Position numbers and translations under genes: made by a program
Assembly (NCBI GenBank): GCA_946612175.1
Contig: CAMOEO010000093.1
Location: 1 to 9,764 of the forward strand
Direction: 5' to 3'
Source: an uncultured Verrucomicrobiota bacterium
GTDB lineage: Bacteria > Verrucomicrobiota > Kiritimatiellia > RFP12 > UBA3636
Length of the DNA: 9,764 bases
The notes under the pieces: model-generated
What the model was told of the DNA's origin: nothing
Seen by the model: only the letters and a program-made list of their open reading frames with translations
Database searches by the model: none
Shown here: in pieces, positions 6,922 to 9,764 of the stretch
Layout of the letters: each line of letters begins with the position of its first letter
Position numbering within the stretch: the stretch's first letter is position 1

Positions 6922-6925
6922 GACC

Positions 6926-8248
6926 GTGACCCCCTCCGAACTGCTCGACTACGACCGCCGCCACCTCTGGCACCCGTACGCCTCCCTCTCCTCCCCGCCC
7001 CCCGTCCATCTCGCCGTCTCCGCGAGCGGCCCGCGCATCCGCCTGGCCGACGGCACCGAGCTCGTCGACGCCGTCGCGTCCTGGTGGTGCGTCGCCCACG
7101 GCCACAACCACCCGGCGATCGTCGAGGCGATCCGCCGCCAGTCGGAGCGGATGTCGCACGTCATGTTCGGGGGCTTCACGCACGAACCCGCCATCGAGCT
7201 CGCGCGCCGCCTCGCCGCGATCGCGCCCGCCGGGCTCGACCGCGTCTTCTTCGCCGACTCGGGCTCCATTGCCGTCGAGGTCGCCGCGAAGATGGCCGTC
7301 CAGTACCAGCGCGCCGCCGGACGGCCGCGGCGCGACCGCCTCGTCGCGCTCAAGGGCGGCTACCACGGCGACACCTGCTGCGCGATGGCGCTCTCGGATC
7401 CCGACGGCATGCACACGCTCTTTCGCGGGATCATGCCCCGGCACTTCTTCGCCGAGCGTCCGGCGGTCCCGTTCGGCGCCGCCTGGGAGGCGGACGGCTT
7501 CGCCTCGATGCTCCGCGTCGTCGAGGAGCACGGCGACGAGATCGCCGCGATGATCTGCGAGCCCGTCTTCCAGGCCGCCAACGCGATGTGGTTCTACCAC
7601 CCGGAGTACCTGCGCGAAATGCGGCGCCTCTGCGACGAGCGCGGCATCCTGCTGATCTTCGACGAGATCGCCGCGGGCCTGCACCGCACCGGCCCGCGCT
7701 GGGCGCACGACCACGCCGGCCCCGGCGCCGCCGTGCCGGACATCCTCTGCGTCGGCAAGGCGCTCACCGGGGGCGCGATCACCCTCGCCGCGACGATCGC
7801 CTCCGGACGCGTCGCCGAAACGATCTCCGCCGGGCGCCCCTCCGCGTTCATGCACGGGCCGACCTACATGGCCAACCCGCTCGCCTGCGCGGCGGGGTGC
7901 GCCTCGCTCGACCTCTTCGCCGCGGGCGACTACGCCGCGCACGCCGCCCGCATCGAGGCGCGCTTCCGCGCCGGGCTCGCGCCGCTGCGCGCCCTGCCCA
8001 ACGTCGCCGAAGTCCGGGTCCTCGGGGCCGTCGGCGTCGTCGAGCTGCGCGCGATGCCGCGGGCGGAGGACGTCCGCCGCGTCATCCTCGAGACCGGCGT
8101 CTGGCTCCGGCCGTTCGCGAACTTCGTCTACTCCATCCCCCCGTTCACGACCCCCGACGCCGACCTCGACCGCATCGTCGGGGCCCTCGCCGCCGTCGCC
8201 GCGCTGCCCCCGGGCCCGCCGCCCGAGGACGGCGACTTCCACGAGTAG
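6926..8248 (+). CDS. bioA: Adenosylmethionine-8-amino-7-oxononanoate aminotransferase (biotin synthesis)
   Basis: This PLP enzyme converts KAPA to DAPA, usually with SAM as amino donor. The 440 residues align along their length with E. coli BioA (429). The BioA hallmarks are RRHLWHPYAS (11-20), SWWC (52-55), MSHVMFGGFTHEPA (76-89), FADSGSIAVEVAAKMA (109-124), YHGDT (146-150), FDEIAAG (245-251, with D246 facing the PLP nitrogen), GKALTGGAITLAAT (277-290, with PLP lysine K278), HGPTYMANPLACAA (310-323) and GVWLRPF (391-397, with R395). The usual QGAGGM loop reads QAANAM (216-221), and GFGRTG reads GLHRTG (251-256), so the pocket may differ slightly. The GTG at 6926 is the only start that fits the conserved N-terminus, but it lacks a ribosome site. 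It is probably co-transcribed with the preceding glycosyltransferase. No other bio gene is present in the window. Confidence 0.94.
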   Translation: MTPSELLDYDRRHLWHPYASLSSPPPVHLAVSASGPRIRLADGTELVDAVASWWCVAHGHNHPAIVEAIRRQSERMSHVMFGGFTHEPAIELARRLAAIAPAGLDRVFFADSGSIAVEVAAKMAVQYQRAAGRPRRDRLVALKGGYHGDTCCAMALSDPDGMHTLFRGIMPRHFFAERPAVPFGAAWEADGFASMLRVVEEHGDEIAAMICEPVFQAANAMWFYHPEYLREMRRLCDERGILLIFDEIAAGLHRTGPRWAHDHAGPGAAVPDILCVGKALTGGAITLAATIASGRVAETISAGRPSAFMHGPTYMANPLACAAGCASLDLFAAGDYAAHAARIEARFRAGLAPLRALPNVAEVRVLGAVGVVELRAMPRAEDVRRVILETGVWLRPFANFVYSIPPFTTPDADLDRIVGALAAVAALPPGPPPEDGDFHE

Positions 8249-8260
8249 GCGCCGATGTGG

Positions 8261-8266
8261 TAGAAT
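8261..8266 (+). promoter_or_regulatory. Leaderless promoter of umuDC
   Basis: TGGTAGAAT (hexamer at 8261-8266) lies 7 nt before the ATG at 8274, so transcription should begin at the A of the start codon. A convincing -35 is missing: TTCCAC at 8237-8242 is poor, and the extended TG may compensate. No E. coli-type (CTGT-N8-ACAG) or Gram-positive LexA box is visible in the gap or in the end of bioA. Confidence 0.55.
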
Positions 8267-8273
8267 GGGCGGC

Positions 8274-8786
8274 ATGAAACGAGAAGAGAGCCTACCCCCG
8301 GGCGCCGCGCCCGCGATGGAGTCGCCGCCGCCGGCGACGGCGCCGCTCATGGTCTCTCCGGTCGTGGCGGGGTTCCCCTCGCCCGCCGAGCAGTACGTCG
8401 AGCGGCCGCTCGACCTCAACGACCTGCTCGTCGCGCGGCCGGCCGCGACCTACTTCGTCCGCGCGCAGGGCGACTCGATGGTCGGCGCCGGCGTGCAGGA
8501 CGGGGACCTGCTCGTCGTCGACCGCTCCCTCGAGCCCGAGGACGGGTCGATGGTCATCGCGTGCGTGGACGGGGAGTTCACCGTCAAGACCTACCGCCAC
8601 GACCGCCGCGGCGTCCGGCTCGAGGCCGCCAATCCCGCCTATCCGCCCATCCGGTTCGCCGGCGAGATGGAGCTGCGGGTCTTCGGCGTCGTCACCGCGG
8701 TCGTGCACCGGCTCGTTCCGGCCGTTCGACCGGAACGAGGGTCGCAGGTCGCAGGTCGCAAGCCGCAAGTCGGACCTGTGACCTGA
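8274..8786 (+). CDS. umuD: UmuD-like self-cleaving subunit of DNA polymerase V
   Basis: This 170-residue S24-family protein is the partner that, after RecA-stimulated self-cleavage, activates UmuC for translesion synthesis. AGFPSPAEQYVERPLDLNDLL (32-52) marks the cleavage site, Ala32-Gly33 here against Cys-Gly in E. coli. GDSM (66-69) holds the nucleophile S68, and VDGEFTVKTY (98-107) holds the lysine K105. VFGVVTAVVHRL (136-147) ends the catalytic domain. There is no DNA-binding domain, so it is not LexA. The N-terminal arm is rich in Pro and Ala and about eight residues longer than in E. coli. Residues 148-170 (VPAVRPERGSQVAGRKPQVGPV to the stop) have no family counterpart and are encoded by a hairpin and a 7-bp repeat array. 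An upstream ATG at 8265 overlaps the -10 region, so I prefer 8274. umuC follows 22 nt later. Confidence 0.92.
   Translation: MKREESLPPGAAPAMESPPPATAPLMVSPVVAGFPSPAEQYVERPLDLNDLLVARPAATYFVRAQGDSMVGAGVQDGDLLVVDRSLEPEDGSMVIACVDGEFTVKTYRHDRRGVRLEAANPAYPPIRFAGEMELRVFGVVTAVVHRLVPAVRPERGSQVAGRKPQVGPVT
8712..8739 (+). repeat. 10-bp inverted repeat at the end of umuD
   Basis: CTCGTTCCGG (8712-8721) pairs perfectly with CCGGAACGAG (8730-8739) around an 8-nt loop. It lies exactly between the end of the UmuD fold and the 7-bp repeat array, so the two together may be one inserted unit. Confidence 0.65.
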
Positions 8787-8796
8787 GTCCTGGGAC
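8741..8796 (+). repeat. Degenerate 7-bp tandem repeat array at the umuD/umuC junction
   Basis: Eight 7-mers follow in phase: GTCGCAG twice, then GTCGCAA, GCCGCAA, GTCGGAC, CTGTGAC, CTGAGTC and CTGGGAC. The first are near-identical and the later ones diverge. The array supplies the last residues of UmuD, its stop codon (8784-8786) and most of the spacer. The GAGG ribosome site of umuC (8799-8802) comes right after it. It resembles the GTCACTC array at 1-20 in unit length and in the GTC start. Confidence 0.75.
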
Positions 8797-8808
8797 CCGA
8801 GGCCTCCG

Positions 8809-9764
8809 ATGATCGCGCTCGTCGACGCCAACAGCTTCTACGTCTCCTGCGAGCGCGTCTTCGACCCGCGCCTGGAGGGACGGCCGGTGGCCGTCCTCTC
8901 GAACAACGACGGATGCGTGATCTCCCGCTCGGCCGAGTGCAAGGCGCTCGGGATCGAGATGGGGACGCCGTACTTCCAGCTGCGCGACCGGGCGAAGTCG
9001 CTCGGCCTCGTCTTCCGCTCGTCCAACTACGAGCTCTACGGCGACCTCTCCGCGCGCATCGTGCAGACGCTCGGCACGTTCACGCCCGACGTGGAGCAGT
9101 ACTCCATCGACGAGGCGTTCCTGCACCTCTCGCTTCCCGCGGACACCGACTGGAACGCGCTCGGCGCCGAGATCCGTGCCCGTGTCTTGCGCTGGACCGG
9201 CATCCCGTGCGGCGTCGGCTTCGCGCCCACGCGCACGCTCGCCAAGATCGCGAACCACGTCGGCAAGAGGCGTCCGGGCGGGGTGTTCTCGATGCCCGCC
9301 GACCCCGAGCCGCTCCTCGCGAAGCTGCCGGTCGAGGAGGTCTGGGGCGTCGGGAGGCGACTCGCCGAACGCATCCGGCGCGCCGGCGTGCGCGACGCCT
9401 GGACGCTCGCCACGCGCCCGCCCGAGTTCTTCCGGAGACACCGCTTCGCCGTGACGGTGGAGCGCACGGCGCTCGAGCTGCGCGGCGTCCCCGCCACCGA
9501 CGCCGACCCGATCGAGCGCGAGAATCCGCAGTCGATCAACGTCTCGCGGATGTTCGGCGCGCCCGTGACGCTCCTGGCCGACCTCGAGGAGGCGATCGCC
9601 TCGCACGCCGCGGCCGCCGCGGAGAAGCTGCGCCGCACCGGCTCCGTCGCCGCCGGCGCGAACGTCTACGTCCAGGAGTGCGCGCCCCCCGGAACCGGCG
9701 GCTGGAGCGACCGCGAGTGGTGGACGCCGTTCCTCTCGGAGACCGTCGCTTTTCCCGCGCCGAC
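8809..9764 (+). CDS. umuC: UmuC, Y-family DNA polymerase V catalytic subunit (3' partial)
   Basis: This Y-family polymerase copies damaged templates together with cleaved UmuD. The frame runs off the window after 318 residues; full UmuC is about 420. MIALVDANSFYVSCERVFDP (1-20) holds the first metal ligand D6. SNNDGCVISRSAECKALGI (31-49) is the typical UmuC fingers motif, and YSIDEAFL (98-105) carries the catalytic D101 and E102. GVGFAPTRTLAKIANH (135-150) closes the palm. VEEVWGVGRRLAERIRRAG (175-193) is the helix-hairpin-helix thumb. ELRGVPA and the PQSINVSRMFG segment (240-250) begin the little-finger region. Motifs and order match UmuC rather than DinB, which lacks the SNNDGCVI form. The ATG has GAGG 6 nt upstream. 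It would be translated from the umuD transcript. Confidence 0.95.
   Translation, partial: MIALVDANSFYVSCERVFDPRLEGRPVAVLSNNDGCVISRSAECKALGIEMGTPYFQLRDRAKSLGLVFRSSNYELYGDLSARIVQTLGTFTPDVEQYSIDEAFLHLSLPADTDWNALGAEIRARVLRWTGIPCGVGFAPTRTLAKIANHVGKRRPGGVFSMPADPEPLLAKLPVEEVWGVGRRLAERIRRAGVRDAWTLATRPPEFFRRHRFAVTVERTALELRGVPATDADPIERENPQSINVSRMFGAPVTLLADLEEAIASHAAAAAEKLRRTGSVAAGANVYVQECAPPGTGGWSDREWWTPFLSETVAFPAP

Noticed and set aside
5648..8248. An 866-codon open frame that would fuse a long Arg/Pro-rich region to BioA
   Set aside because: The first 426 codons are the glycosyltransferase gene read out of frame and are low-complexity Arg/Pro. Only the part from GTG 6926 is BioA.
6821..8419. A 532-codon minus-strand frame opposite bioA
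   Set aside because: Same reason: high GC third positions keep the antisense frame open.

Overview
The window is a GC-rich bacterial chromosome segment. It carries housekeeping amino-acid and cofactor genes plus a UmuDC translesion operon. No mobile element, CRISPR array, rRNA or tRNA was found. The GC bias keeps many antisense and out-of-phase frames open, and I treat those as shadows. The gene content and degenerate 7-bp tandem repeats fit something like the Verrucomicrobiota/Kiritimatiellota. That placement is an impression, because no phylogenetic marker is present.

Layout. Positions 3-803 (+) hold the C-terminal GXGXG domain of a glutamate synthase large subunit, entering from outside the window. 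Positions 977-1897 (+) are cysK (cysteine synthase), ending at a perfect 34-nt palindrome with a T-rich tail. Convergent to it, 1977-3467 (-) is an orphan MGH1/GH63-like glycoside hydrolase. A 328-bp intergenic region follows, with a large imperfect hairpin and two divergent promoters. Then come metY (O-acetylhomoserine sulfhydrylase, 3796-5079, +) and a remnant of a pyridoxal kinase C-terminus (5208-5399). Next are a small TSCPD-domain protein (5469-5735), a family 2 glycosyltransferase (5835-6896), bioA (6926-8248), umuD (8274-8786) and umuC (8809 to the window end), all on +.

How it works together. CysK and MetY are the two PLP-dependent sulfhydrylases that fix sulfide into cysteine and homocysteine. 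They are 1.9 kb apart, yet their control regions look alike: each has a -35, a 17-bp spacer, a TAGACT -10, and a shared 19-nt element (ACCRAAAYGGTWGTGATTA) just after the expected transcription start. I read this as a candidate sulfur regulon operator or leader. A second promoter type, TG(C/G)TAGAAT, lies 7-8 nt before the ATG of three genes, implying leaderless mRNAs, and also precedes the TSCPD gene with a short leader. BioA, like CysK and MetY, uses PLP, and the kinase remnant also belongs to PLP metabolism. UmuD and UmuC would form DNA polymerase V.

I do not see a clearly new multi-gene system. The most interesting items are the shared cysK/metY element, the leaderless promoter module, the 7-bp repeat arrays that run into coding sequence (gltB linker and umuD tail), the 45-nt inverted repeat touching the metY promoter, and the kinase remnant.
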